Notes under the pieces: generated by a model | Database searches by the model: none | Told to the model about the DNA's origin: nothing | What the model saw: the letters and a program-made list of their open reading frames with translations, nothing else | From: an uncultured Treponema sp. | GTDB lineage: Bacteria; Spirochaetota; Spirochaetia; Treponematales; Treponemataceae | Direction of reading: 5' to 3' | DNA length: 64,000 nucleotides | Assembly (NCBI GenBank): GCA_900319625.1 | Contig: ONPD01000001.1 | Coordinates: 186,001-250,000 of the forward strand | Part shown: piece by piece, positions 35,949 through 44,433 of the stretch | Layout of the letters: each line of letters starts with the position of its first letter | Numbering within the stretch: the first letter of the stretch is position 1 | Made by a program: the position numbers and the translations under genes

Positions 35949-37973
35949 TTACCAGACAAGAATCCTGTCTTCCGGTGCAAGGTACATATTGTCACCCGGC
36001 TTTACATCGTAGGTTTTGTAGAATTCATCAAACTGCTGAACAGTTACATTTGTTCTCAAACAGGCTTTTGGATGTACATCATTGAAGGTGTACCAGTAGT
36101 CTGCTTCCGGTGTCATAATTCTGCGCCAGATAGTTGCAAAGGCTTCAAAGAATTCCCTGTAATTAAAATCCGGAATTGTTTCAGCATATTTTAGGATGGC
36201 CTTTACGCCGGCCATATCAGCAATAGCCTCTGTCTGAACAAGCTGTCCCTGAGCCTGTAAGCCTTCCCAGATAGTAATATTGTCATAATAAGCAATAAGC
36301 TTGGCTGCCCGCTTCTGGAAGGCGGCATAATCAGCCTTTGTCCACCAGTTGCACATGTTACCGTCCTTATCGAACTGGGCGCCCTGAGTATCGAAGGCGT
36401 GGCTTATTTCATGTCCGATTACAGTTCCAATACCACCCAAAAGGGCTTCCTGAGACATTCCTTCATAATAGAAAGGCTTATCCAGCAGGCCTGGAATAAT
36501 ATTGATGGAATTCTCCGAAGGATTATAGAAGGCATTAGCAATAAGAAGAACATCACTGGCCCAGAGCTCCTTATCAACTTTTTCATTTGTATGTGAAGCA
36601 GTCAGCTTTCTGTTATAGGCATCAATGGTTTTAAGACAGTCGATGAAGGAAAGTTCTTTAAGCTTTAATCCGCTGTAATCAACCCATTTTTCAGGGTAGA
36701 TGGCATTGATTCTTATGTTATCAAGTTTTTCAATGGCCTTTGCTCTTGTGGTTTCAGAAAGCCAGTCTTCCTCTTCAAGCATATTGCGGTAAATTGAAAT
36801 GAGATTTTTACAGATAGCTGTAATATTTTCCTTTAATTTTGAAAGATCATAGCGTGCAAGATAAGCGCGGTTCAAAGGTGTATTAAGCATATTTTGAACG
36901 GATTCAACTGCCATTTTTTGGTCAGAAATTTTTCCGCTTGAACCATTAATCATATTCTCTGCAGTAAGGAAAATATCATAAGCTTCTTTGTCCAGAAGAC
37001 TGGAATAATGATTTACAACTTTTACTATAAGAAGGGTCTTTATCTGCTCAAGGTTCTCTTTCTTGTAAATTTTATCCACTTCGGCAAGGTTTTTAGGAGA
37101 TATGATCATAAACTCCTTTGCATTTCCATAGCCTGCCCTTTCTATAAAGCGCTTGAGCGGATAATTTTTACAGAGGGCGAAAGTTTTTTCCGGAGAATAA
37201 ATATTCATAACTTTCTTTAAAAAATACGGTGAGTTTTCCTCTGCATTGGTGTAGGATTTTTTTGCAAGAAGAGATTCGAGCTTCAAAGTGTCTTCCAGCA
37301 TTTTTTCAGCCTGGGCTTCGGAATAACCTAAGCGGGCAAAGAGGCTCTTTGTTCTGTAAAGATAAGCCTGATAATATCTGTCTCCGATTTCCGTACGTTT
37401 TTTATACTCTGCCGCATCATCCAGAATAAAGTTGTCATAATCGATAGTAGTAATATAGGATGTGGAATCATCATATCCAGGCTGATTAAAAACAGAAAAG
37501 AATTGGTTTACTAGAAAAGTTTTTTCCGGATCAGTGATAAAATCAGAAAGCTGGTCAATTGTAGTAATTCCTTTGATTTGGCTGATAATATCTTCAAGAG
37601 GTTTCATTCCGACAGCATTTCTTGCATCCCAGTCAAGAATTGCGTGATACAAAGAACGAACGTTTTCTGCATCAATTCCCTGGATATTTTGATTTGTAAG
37701 GACTTCAAGGATATTCTTCTGGATGACATTTTCAACTTCACTAAAGGAACCAAAATCTTTTTTTCCTTCAGGAATGTCATTTTTCTGAAGCCAGTTCAAA
37801 TTTACATAAAGGTGAAAATCTTCTTTTGGCGAAGTCTGCTGCACCTTCATATCATTTTCTTTGATAAGGCTGTTTATCCATGGTTTTCCACCACCATAAT
37901 TTTTTGGACCATCAGCAAAAATCAGACCTGATAAAATCAGTCCTGCAGCTGCACATAAAATTTTTTTCTTCAT
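35949..37973 (-). CDS. pepO: Secreted M13-family (neprilysin/PepO-like) zinc endopeptidase
   Basis: 674 residues from ATG 37973, preceded on this strand by GGAG at a suitable distance; the open frame extends nine codons further without a ribosome site. Signal peptide 1-20. The N-terminal ~400 residues form the helical M13_N domain. The catalytic part contains 'NAFYNPSENSINIIPG', zinc site His521-Glu522-x-x-His525 in 'IGHEISHAFDTQG', and 'EAIADMAG' with the third ligand Glu and the neighbouring Asp. The C-terminal 'RIL-W' end is typical for the family. It degrades peptides outside the cytoplasm. Convergent with the chemoreceptor gene; the divergent cation antiporter is next. Confidence 0.93.
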   Translation of the reverse strand: MKKKILCAAAGLILSGLIFADGPKNYGGGKPWINSLIKENDMKVQQTSPKEDFHLYVNLNWLQKNDIPEGKKDFGSFSEVENVIQKNILEVLTNQNIQGIDAENVRSLYHAILDWDARNAVGMKPLEDIISQIKGITTIDQLSDFITDPEKTFLVNQFFSVFNQPGYDDSTSYITTIDYDNFILDDAAEYKKRTEIGDRYYQAYLYRTKSLFARLGYSEAQAEKMLEDTLKLESLLAKKSYTNAEENSPYFLKKVMNIYSPEKTFALCKNYPLKRFIERAGYGNAKEFMIISPKNLAEVDKIYKKENLEQIKTLLIVKVVNHYSSLLDKEAYDIFLTAENMINGSSGKISDQKMAVESVQNMLNTPLNRAYLARYDLSKLKENITAICKNLISIYRNMLEEEDWLSETTRAKAIEKLDNIRINAIYPEKWVDYSGLKLKELSFIDCLKTIDAYNRKLTASHTNEKVDKELWASDVLLIANAFYNPSENSINIIPGLLDKPFYYEGMSQEALLGGIGTVIGHEISHAFDTQGAQFDKDGNMCNWWTKADYAAFQKRAAKLIAYYDNITIWEGLQAQGQLVQTEAIADMAGVKAILKYAETIPDFNYREFFEAFATIWRRIMTPEADYWYTFNDVHPKACLRTNVTVQQFDEFYKTYDVKPGDNMYLAPEDRILVW

Positions 37974-38053
37974 AGGGGTACTCCTTGTAAATAACAACAT
38001 TTTATCACTACATCTTGAAGGGTCGCAAGAAAAAATATAGGATATTTCAAAAT

Positions 38054-39031
38054 ATGATAGTAGTAAATTTTTTAATTCTGATTGCAGGTTTTGTTGCCCT
38101 TGTTAAAGGCGCTGATATTTTTGTGGACGGAAGTTCTGCCCTTGCAAAAATATTTAAAGTGCCTGGCGTTATTATTGGTCTTACCGTTGTTGCCCTGGGA
38201 ACTTCTCTTCCTGAGCTTGCGGTAAGTACGACAGCCGCTTTGCAGGGGGCAAATGAAATTGCCCTGAGTAATGTAATCGGTTCCAACATTTTTAATCTTC
38301 TGGTTGTGCTTGGTGTCTGCGCCGTAATTCATTCAGTTCCGGTTGACCATGTGATTATCCGCCGCGACTTCCCCCTTTCCATCCTTGTAACTGCAGTCCT
38401 CTTTATCGCGGTTTCAGTTTCCGTTTTAAGCGGGGGACAGCTTTTTGCAATGGGCATGGCAGACAACGCAGGAATCGTTTCGCGTCCAATCGGCCTTGTC
38501 CTTCTGGTGATTTTTGTCTGCTATATCATTTACCTGATTTTTGATTCAATCCGCCATCCGGTCGAGGAAGAGGAAATCAGCGATATTCCTTTGTGGAAGG
38601 CCCTGCTTTTTATTGTAATCGGAATTGTTTTGATTGTAGCCGGCGGAAAGGCTGTCGTTTACAGCGCCCAGAACATTGCCCGCTTCTTTGGAATGACAGA
38701 AACCTTGATAGGACTTACTGTTGTTGCCCTTGGAACCTCCCTTCCTGAGCTTGTAACTTCGATTGTGGCCGCAAAAAAAGGCGAAACTTCGCTTGCGGTA
38801 GGAAATGTTGTCGGCTCAAATATCTTCAATCTGCTTTTTATTCTTGGCGTTTCAACTTCAATTCATCCGGTTTTAGTAAATGCCGCTTCTGTTTACGATA
38901 TGATGATTTTGATTTTTGTAAGCATCCTGACGCTGATTTTTTCTATTTCGGGAAGGAAAATCGGACGTCTGGAAGGAATAATCATGCTCTTGTGTTATGC
39001 CGGCGCAACTTCTTTTGCAATTCTGCGTTAA
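38054..39031 (+). CDS. CaCA-family Ca2+/Na+:H+ antiporter (YrbG-like)
   Basis: 325 residues from ATG 38054, the start giving the usual hydrophobic N-terminus; an upstream TTG at 38015 would add a basic stretch. About ten membrane helices. The two inverted alpha-repeats are evident: 'ALGTSLPELAVS' with 'NVIGSNIFNLLVVLG', and 'ALGTSLPELVTS' with 'NVVGSNIFNLLFILG', carrying the Glu/Asn residues that bind cations in this superfamily. The repeats are separated by a charged loop (~175-190, HPVEEEEI). It most likely exports Ca2+ or another cation at the inner membrane; ion selectivity cannot be deduced. Confidence 0.92.
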   Translation: MIVVNFLILIAGFVALVKGADIFVDGSSALAKIFKVPGVIIGLTVVALGTSLPELAVSTTAALQGANEIALSNVIGSNIFNLLVVLGVCAVIHSVPVDHVIIRRDFPLSILVTAVLFIAVSVSVLSGGQLFAMGMADNAGIVSRPIGLVLLVIFVCYIIYLIFDSIRHPVEEEEISDIPLWKALLFIVIGIVLIVAGGKAVVYSAQNIARFFGMTETLIGLTVVALGTSLPELVTSIVAAKKGETSLAVGNVVGSNIFNLLFILGVSTSIHPVLVNAASVYDMMILIFVSILTLIFSISGRKIGRLEGIIMLLCYAGATSFAILR

Positions 39032-39035
39032 ATCT

Positions 39036-39089
39036 GTTATATTTTTATATAACATTTTACTATATTTTTAGGATGCCTGAGGCGCATCC
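39036..39089 (+). promoter_or_regulatory. AT palindrome and RBS-proximal hairpin upstream of the PotD-like gene
   Basis: GTTATAT (39036-39042) and ATATAAC (39047-39053) form a perfect 7-bp inverted repeat with a TTTT centre. Downstream, GGATGC (39071-39076) pairs with GCATCC (39084-39089), ending one base before the GGGAG ribosome site of the TTG-initiated gene. The first could be an operator or a weak terminator; the second could limit ribosome access. Confidence 0.35.
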
Positions 39090-39101
39090 GGGAGTCTTCT
39101 A

Positions 39102-40145
39102 TTGAAAACTTTCTTTAAATCTATTCTTTGTGTAGCTCTTGCAGCTTCAATTTTCACTCTTTTTTCTTGCTCAAAGAAAAAAACTCTTTATCTTTACAAC
39201 TGGACTTATTACACACCAGATGAAGTAATTACTAAATTCGAAGAAGAATTTAACTGCAAGGTAAAGCTTGACTGTTATGCAACCTGTGATGAAATGTATG
39301 CAAAACTCAAGGCTGGTGCAAAGGGTTACGACCTTGTAATTCCTTCTAACGACTTTGTTTCTATTATGATTAAACAGGGTATGGTTCAGAAGCTTGATAA
39401 ATCAAAATTTACAAACCGCGATAAAATCAATCCTGTTGTTCTTGAAAAGCTTACTTTTGACCCGGATATGGATTATTGTGTTCCTTACGCTTTCTCTGCA
39501 ACTGGTGTTATGGTAAATAAAACAAAGGTTCAGGGTGATTATGCGCGTGATTACAGCATTTTTGAAGATAAACGCTTTGCCGGTCACGCAACAATGATGG
39601 ATGAAATGCGCGAGGTTCTTGGTTGTGCCCTTGTAAATCTTGGATATGATTTGAACAGTCTTGATGATAAGGAACTTAAAGAAGCAGAAGACCTTATCAG
39701 AGATAAGTGGAGTCCAAACCTTGTTAAATTTGATGCAGAAGGATTCGGAAAATCTTTCGCTGCCGGTGACTTCTGGCTTTGTCAGGGATATCCGGAAATC
39801 GTTTACGGTGAAGTAGATGAAAGCCTCTGGGAAGATACAATTGATTTCTTCATTCCTCCTGAGGGTGGTCCTGCAACAATGGACTGTATGGTAGTTCTTA
39901 AGGATGCTCCAAATGCTGAGCTTGCAAACGAGTTCATCAACTTCATTCACCGTCCTGAAATGTATGCAATCTTTATTGATACATTCCGCTATCCTTGTCT
40001 TGTAAACACAGAAGCTTTGCAGTACACAACAAAGCCTTCTATGTATCCTGCTGAACAGGCAAACACCTGTACCCTCAAGGAAGACTTAGGCAACGAAGTA
40101 GAAAAATATTATAATATCTGGCAAAAGATTCGTTTTTCAGATTAG
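39102..40145 (+). CDS. PotD-like polyamine/putrescine-binding lipoprotein
   Basis: 347 residues. TTG start at 39102 with GGGAG (39090-39094) seven bases before it. Lipoprotein signal peptide ending LFSC (Cys23). The mature protein is a type-2 periplasmic binding protein of the PotD/PotF family: 'LYLYNWTYYTPDEVITKFEEEF', 'YDLVIPSNDFVSIMIKQGM', 'VPYAFSATGVMVNK' and 'GEVDESLWEDTIDFFIPPEGG' correspond to family blocks. It should capture a polyamine for an ABC importer, yet no potA, potB or potC lies nearby, so it is an orphan or works with a distant transporter. A strong terminator follows. Confidence 0.85.
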   Translation: MKTFFKSILCVALAASIFTLFSCSKKKTLYLYNWTYYTPDEVITKFEEEFNCKVKLDCYATCDEMYAKLKAGAKGYDLVIPSNDFVSIMIKQGMVQKLDKSKFTNRDKINPVVLEKLTFDPDMDYCVPYAFSATGVMVNKTKVQGDYARDYSIFEDKRFAGHATMMDEMREVLGCALVNLGYDLNSLDDKELKEAEDLIRDKWSPNLVKFDAEGFGKSFAAGDFWLCQGYPEIVYGEVDESLWEDTIDFFIPPEGGPATMDCMVVLKDAPNAELANEFINFIHRPEMYAIFIDTFRYPCLVNTEALQYTTKPSMYPAEQANTCTLKEDLGNEVEKYYNIWQKIRFSD

Positions 40146-40167
40146 CAGTATTTAATCTTAAAAAAAA

Positions 40168-40205
40168 ACAGAAGGGCTCCTGAGAAGGCAGCCCTTCTGT
40201 TTTTT
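40168..40205. terminator. Intrinsic terminator after the PotD-like gene
   Basis: ACAGAAGGGCT (40168-40178) is perfectly complementary to AGCCCTTCTGT (40190-40200), preceded by A residues and followed by six T residues counting the last stem base. Confidence 0.93.
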
Positions 40206-40215
40206 AAACTAAAAT

Positions 40216-40250
40216 TTGACAAATCCCCATTCCATGCCGAAAATTCAAGT
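40216..40250 (+). promoter_or_regulatory. Promoter placing +1 at the ATG of the sugar-sensor-like gene
   Basis: TTGACA (40216-40221), a 17-base spacer and GAAAAT (40239-40244) precede ATG 40251 by six bases. No Shine-Dalgarno lies in the six-base gap, so the transcript would start at or next to the ATG. The -35 is perfect and the -10 weak. Confidence 0.5.
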
Positions 40251-41657
40251 ATGAAGAAGAAACTTGCAGTTCTCAGCTGCGGCTGGTCATACGATTTTAT
40301 TACAGATTTCATCAACGGAATGCTGCGTGCCGTAAAAGACAAGGACACCGACATCTACGTTTTTAACTGCTATAACTACGTTGAATTTGACGGCTACATC
40401 AATAACAGCGGCTTTTCCATCTATAATCTTATTCATTACGAGGATTATGACGGCGTAGTTATCCTTTCTGATTTGATACAGAACGCCCGCATTCTGGAAA
40501 AGGAGCGTCAGAAAATCATAGCGGCCGGCAAGCCTGCAATTTCCATCAATCTTGCAATGAAGGATGTCAGCTGCCTTAAGGTTGATAACTACACAGGTTT
40601 TTACGAGCTAGTGAATCACCTTATAAAAGACCACGGCGTAAAAGATTTTGCCTGGATTAGCGGCAAGGAAACCACAATCGAAATTGCTGAGCGCTACAAG
40701 GCCTACAGAACAGCCCTTACCGACAACAATATTCCTATCAATATGGAAAACGTTCATACAATTCCTGCCAGCAGCTATAACGATGCCTATGCATATCTTA
40801 TGGAAACTAAAAAGCTGGGAGCGACAAAGCCCCAGGCGGTCGTATGCGCGAACGATTATATTGCTCTTGCTATTATGAGGATTTCTGAAGAGCGCGGGGT
40901 AAAGGTTCCTGACGAGCTTAAAATTATCGGTTATGGTGATACAATCTGGGGAAAAACTGTTACTCCTGCCCTTACTACCGTGCGAAGTAATGCCGAGCAG
41001 ATTGGTTTTGAAGCGGCAAACCGGGTTCTGAATCCGGCTGGCGAGGCTCAGATGCTTAAGCTCAAAAGCTCTCCGGTTTACAGGTCAAGCTGCGGCTGTC
41101 AGGCAAATAGTCAGCCGGAGGGAAAATCATATTCACTTCAGATAATTGATGATTTGAACCAGAAGGAAAAGTTTAACACTCAGATTGAGCAGCTGAATGA
41201 AATCTTCCTGGAGGCAAATGATACTTTTACTCTTCTTACAAATCTTGAAGGCCTTTTCCAGAAATCACATCTTTTTGAAGGTTCGGATTTCTGTATCTTT
41301 TTGAAGTCGGACTGGTCTTCGGTTCTGATTAATACGGAAGAAAAGCTGCCGCAGAATCTTTCTTATGGAGAACAGGTTCAGGCAATCGCTTCTATTCAAA
41401 ATGATAAAAAATATCCCCGCGAAATCCTTAATGTGCGTGAGCTTCTCCCGTCAAAAATGATTACAGAGGGCAGCAATGTCTTTTTGTTTATGCCGATTTA
41501 CAATCATTCTTATGTGCACGGCTATTACGTAAGTAAAAATTCCCTTTCATTTTTGAACAGCAACTTCGGCTACGTCTGGACAAAGACCTTTGGAAATTCC
41601 ATAGAACGATTCCGCAGAAGAAATATGTATAAGCTGATGAGCCAGCGTAAGCAATAA
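40251..41657 (+). CDS. Cytosolic LacI-type ligand-binding protein without HTH or GGDEF domain
   Basis: 468 residues with no signal peptide. The periplasmic-binding-protein-like fold of LacI regulators begins at residue ~4 ('KLAVLSCGWSYDFITDFING') and runs to ~280, including 'FAWISGKETT', 'PQAVVCANDYIALAIM' and 'IIGYGDTIWGKTVTPALTTV'. There is no N-terminal DNA-binding helix-turn-helix. The C-terminal ~170 residues, after a Cys pair (SSCGCQ), look like a helix plus a GAF-like domain. In related intracellular sensors known from spirochaetes and clostridia this region is followed by GGDEF, which is absent here. It probably senses a sugar-like ligand; the output is unknown. It lies between a terminator and the rubrerythrin promoter, alone. 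Confidence 0.7.
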   Translation: MKKKLAVLSCGWSYDFITDFINGMLRAVKDKDTDIYVFNCYNYVEFDGYINNSGFSIYNLIHYEDYDGVVILSDLIQNARILEKERQKIIAAGKPAISINLAMKDVSCLKVDNYTGFYELVNHLIKDHGVKDFAWISGKETTIEIAERYKAYRTALTDNNIPINMENVHTIPASSYNDAYAYLMETKKLGATKPQAVVCANDYIALAIMRISEERGVKVPDELKIIGYGDTIWGKTVTPALTTVRSNAEQIGFEAANRVLNPAGEAQMLKLKSSPVYRSSCGCQANSQPEGKSYSLQIIDDLNQKEKFNTQIEQLNEIFLEANDTFTLLTNLEGLFQKSHLFEGSDFCIFLKSDWSSVLINTEEKLPQNLSYGEQVQAIASIQNDKKYPREILNVRELLPSKMITEGSNVFLFMPIYNHSYVHGYYVSKNSLSFLNSNFGYVWTKTFGNSIERFRRRNMYKLMSQRKQ

Positions 41658-41664
41658 TATAAAT

Positions 41665-41692
41665 TTGAAATCCCATAATCTCGTGTTATAAT
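41665..41692 (+). promoter_or_regulatory. Rubrerythrin promoter
   Basis: TTGAAA (41665-41670), a 16-base spacer and TATAAT (41687-41692) with an extended -10 TG at 41684-41685. It overlaps the end of the intergenic space 30 bases before ATG 41724, with AAGGAG at 41711-41716 as ribosome site. Confidence 0.75.
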
Positions 41693-41723
41693 TTTAAGTA
41701 GTTTTTATATAAGGAGCGATACT

Positions 41724-42284
41724 ATGGGAAAGTACACTGGCACACAAACTGAAAAAAATCTTCTGGCTGCGTTTGCAGGGGAATCACAGGCAAGAAATAA
41801 ATACACATATTTTTCGCAGGTGGCACAGAAGGAAGGCAATGACAAGGTTGCAAAAATTTTTGAAAAGACTGCCTTGAACGAAGAAAATCACGCAAAAATC
41901 TGGCTTAAAGAGCTGGAAGGAATTGGTGATACAACAACAAATCTAAAAAATGCGGCTGACGGCGAGAACTACGAATGGACTGATATGTATGTGGGCTTTG
42001 CGGAAACTGCCGAAAAGGAAGGCTTCCCGGAGCTTGCTAAAAAATTCCGTGCAGTTGCAGAAATTGAAAAGCGCCATGAAGAGCGTTACCGTTCACTTTT
42101 GAAAGATGAAGATACAAAAGAGCTTTTGAAGAATGGAAAAATCAAGGTTTGGGAATGTCTGGTTTGCGGTCACATCGTAACAGGACCTGTTGCTCCGGAA
42201 TTCTGCCCTACATGCGGGGAAAAGAATCCTTACTTTGAAGTGCGGGAAGATAATTACGATCTGATTATGACCTGGGGAAGGTAA
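41724..42284 (+). CDS. rbr: Rubrerythrin
   Basis: 186-residue cytosolic peroxide reductase of anaerobes. The N-terminal ferritin-like four-helix part shows diiron ligands: Glu20 in '[11 protein letters not shown]', Glu53 and His56 in 'LNEENHAK', Glu94/Glu97 and '[10 protein letters not shown]'. The C-terminal rubredoxin domain binds Fe by Cys145-x2-Cys148 ('WECLVCGH') and Cys161-x2-Cys164 ('FCPTCGE'). Length and order are standard. Its own extended -10 promoter and AAGGAG site suggest high expression. It belongs functionally with the desulfoferrodoxin and flavodiiron genes 18 kb downstream. Confidence 0.97.
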   Translation: MGKYTGTQTEKNLLAAFAGESQARNKYTYFSQVAQKEGNDKVAKIFEKTALNEENHAKIWLKELEGIGDTTTNLKNAADGENYEWTDMYVGFAETAEKEGFPELAKKFRAVAEIEKRHEERYRSLLKDEDTKELLKNGKIKVWECLVCGHIVTGPVAPEFCPTCGEKNPYFEVREDNYDLIMTWGR

Positions 42285-42390
42285 AAAAATTCATAAATTT
42301 TTTTGTTTTTCTTTTTGTACATGATGTAATACTTTGTTATTGGTGACTTGTTGGCCTTTTATTTTTATATCTTTTTGAAAGGAGGGGCGT

Positions 42391-44421
42391 ATGAGAAAAG
42401 TGACTTCATTTTTTTCAACCCTTACGGCGGTTGTCTTTTTATTGTCATCATGTTCAAATGACATAGGCATTGTAGAACCAAATATAAATGCTGATTCTGA
42501 TTTAACATCAGAAAGCGGAACTCCAGATGGACTTTTAATCAGTTTTACGGGGAACCCGGCATATGATATTACTCTGCTTAATAACTATTGGGCAAAGAAT
42601 GGAATGCCTTTTTCTGCCACTAAAGGTACTGCAATTTCGACTGAAGAAGATATTGCAAATCGTGATGCAATAAGTGACAGTTCTACATCAATTTTGCAGG
42701 GTAATGCAGCTGCTTCAATCAACGGCTTCGGCGACCTGGTAAAAAATTTCTCTGGTACAAATCTGCTTACCTGGGCAGGAGGCGCTGCTCTTACTGGTGG
42801 AATCAATGCGTCTGTGACTGTTGGCGTGAATATGGCTTTGGATGCTCTGGGCATTATAAAGTCGACTACCAGCTACCTGAAGGAAATTAATTCTAAGCTG
42901 GATGCCATTCAAAAGCAATTGAATACCATGCAGACCATGATTGAAGAATTAGGAGAGCAGGTTCAAAAAGTAAATACAGAAACAAAATATCAGGGAATGC
43001 TTACCCGTTACTACACTGTTATGGATAATCGTGACCGTCAGTATAACAACATCTATATTGATGCACTGGTAGCATGGAACAGCATAAATGACATTTTGCT
43101 GGATGCGGCACTTTCTTCTCAATATTCTGATGCAAGTGAAAAAGCTGCAAAACTTGCTGAGCTTTCCACAAAAGAAAACCGCCTTTCCTATCTTAAAAGC
43201 TTTATTGATGCTGAATCTTGGGAAAAGGCTGCAAGTATAGATGAAGTAAAAATCGTAGATAGTGATGCCGGAAAAAACTTTACCAAGTATTTTGAGAATA
43301 ACGCAGAAGAAATAGGCACAAAGCTTGCAGCTGTCATAAAAAAATGGGGTACAAATCAAAGTACAGGAGCTTCCAGCGTTTTTAAGCTTTGCAAATACCT
43401 GACAGAGGCCAATAAAGGGACGGCGAATGAAAGTTTTAATATGTTTCAGCTTTATGACAAATACGCTGAAGCCTGCTTTGTATGGGAACAGGAAGGCTAC
43501 AACTTCCGTCAGCAGATGAGGGATCAGGACAGTGCCCTTATTGCCATGACAAGCCCTCTTGCCTACTGGTATTATGCTGTTACAGAAAGTCTTGGCTCTT
43601 CCAGTACTAATTGCAAAGAACTGTCTGATTATGTGGATGCAGCAATTGCACTGAATAAAAATACTGCAATAGTCCGTCATTCAACGCCAATTTACCAGAA
43701 ATGGGGAAGTAAGTGGCAAGGGCAGGTATTTACCGGTACTATCAAACAAATCAATTATGTGAATGTCATAAATAATGGTGGGTGGAAATGCAAGTATAAA
43801 TCAACAAAGAATATAGCCCAAATGCCCACTAAACAATTTATTCGCTCAGATGGCTATGAATACAATGCGTCCAGGCTCTATGCAGGATACAAAGCAAATG
43901 CTGTAGACGGTCCGTTCAGCCCTAAGCAAAGGAATGTTTTCAGTATAGCCGCTAGCATGGCAATGCCAGAAGAATGGTATACAGAAATGTTTGATGCATA
44001 CAAAACATATTCAGCAAGCGGTGTAAAAGGAAAGTCTATAATGCAGATTTTCAAGGATATGGGCTTTTCTTTTGCGGATGGTCGGAAAATCTCGCTTAGC
44101 CAGTATAGCTACGCAAGTAACGAAGAGCTTTTTATAACCAGCCGCCGACCTTATGTACGTCAACAAGGAAATGGTGAAACTGAATACCATCTGCTTGTTC
44201 CTGTAGTTATGGGCAATAATGACTCCTGTGTTATATATCAGTTGATGAATATTGGTGACCATGAGGCTGTTCCATGCACCTACACAAGGGTATGGGTCTA
44301 TCGTAATGGATGGAATAAAAGTGATGACTATAGAATAATTCACACAATCCACGATGATTACAGTTCCTACCGCAAGTTCTTCTACCCCGTAAAGACTGAC
44401 ACGCCAGTTCTTGCAAAATAA
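42391..44421 (+). CDS. Large helical lipoprotein, unknown; possible pore-forming-like organisation
   Basis: 676 residues with a lipoprotein signal ending LSSC (Cys21) and a very strong AAAGGAGGGG ribosome site. After a ~90-residue N-terminal part comes a Gly/Ala-rich hydrophobic stretch (~125-160: 'LLTWAGGAALTGGINASVTV' then 'MALDALGII'). A long coiled coil follows directly (~165-205, 'LKEINSKLDAIQKQLNTMQ'), then several hundred helical residues and a beta-rich C-terminus ending near 'YPVKTDTPVLAK'. A hydrophobic segment next to long helices recalls alpha-helical pore-forming toxins, but I recognise no specific family. It heads a three-gene operon with another lipoprotein and a small outer-membrane protein. 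Confidence 0.6.
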   Translation: MRKVTSFFSTLTAVVFLLSSCSNDIGIVEPNINADSDLTSESGTPDGLLISFTGNPAYDITLLNNYWAKNGMPFSATKGTAISTEEDIANRDAISDSSTSILQGNAAASINGFGDLVKNFSGTNLLTWAGGAALTGGINASVTVGVNMALDALGIIKSTTSYLKEINSKLDAIQKQLNTMQTMIEELGEQVQKVNTETKYQGMLTRYYTVMDNRDRQYNNIYIDALVAWNSINDILLDAALSSQYSDASEKAAKLAELSTKENRLSYLKSFIDAESWEKAASIDEVKIVDSDAGKNFTKYFENNAEEIGTKLAAVIKKWGTNQSTGASSVFKLCKYLTEANKGTANESFNMFQLYDKYAEACFVWEQEGYNFRQQMRDQDSALIAMTSPLAYWYYAVTESLGSSSTNCKELSDYVDAAIALNKNTAIVRHSTPIYQKWGSKWQGQVFTGTIKQINYVNVINNGGWKCKYKSTKNIAQMPTKQFIRSDGYEYNASRLYAGYKANAVDGPFSPKQRNVFSIAASMAMPEEWYTEMFDAYKTYSASGVKGKSIMQIFKDMGFSFADGRKISLSQYSYASNEELFITSRRPYVRQQGNGETEYHLLVPVVMGNNDSCVIYQLMNIGDHEAVPCTYTRVWVYRNGWNKSDDYRIIHTIHDDYSSYRKFFYPVKTDTPVLAK

Positions 44422-44433
44422 GGAGGAATCAAG

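Noticed and set aside
42286..42306. AAAAAATT/AATTTTTT stem after rubrerythrin as a terminator
   Set aside because: A stem made only of A-T pairs is too weak to call a terminator, although a T-rich stretch follows.
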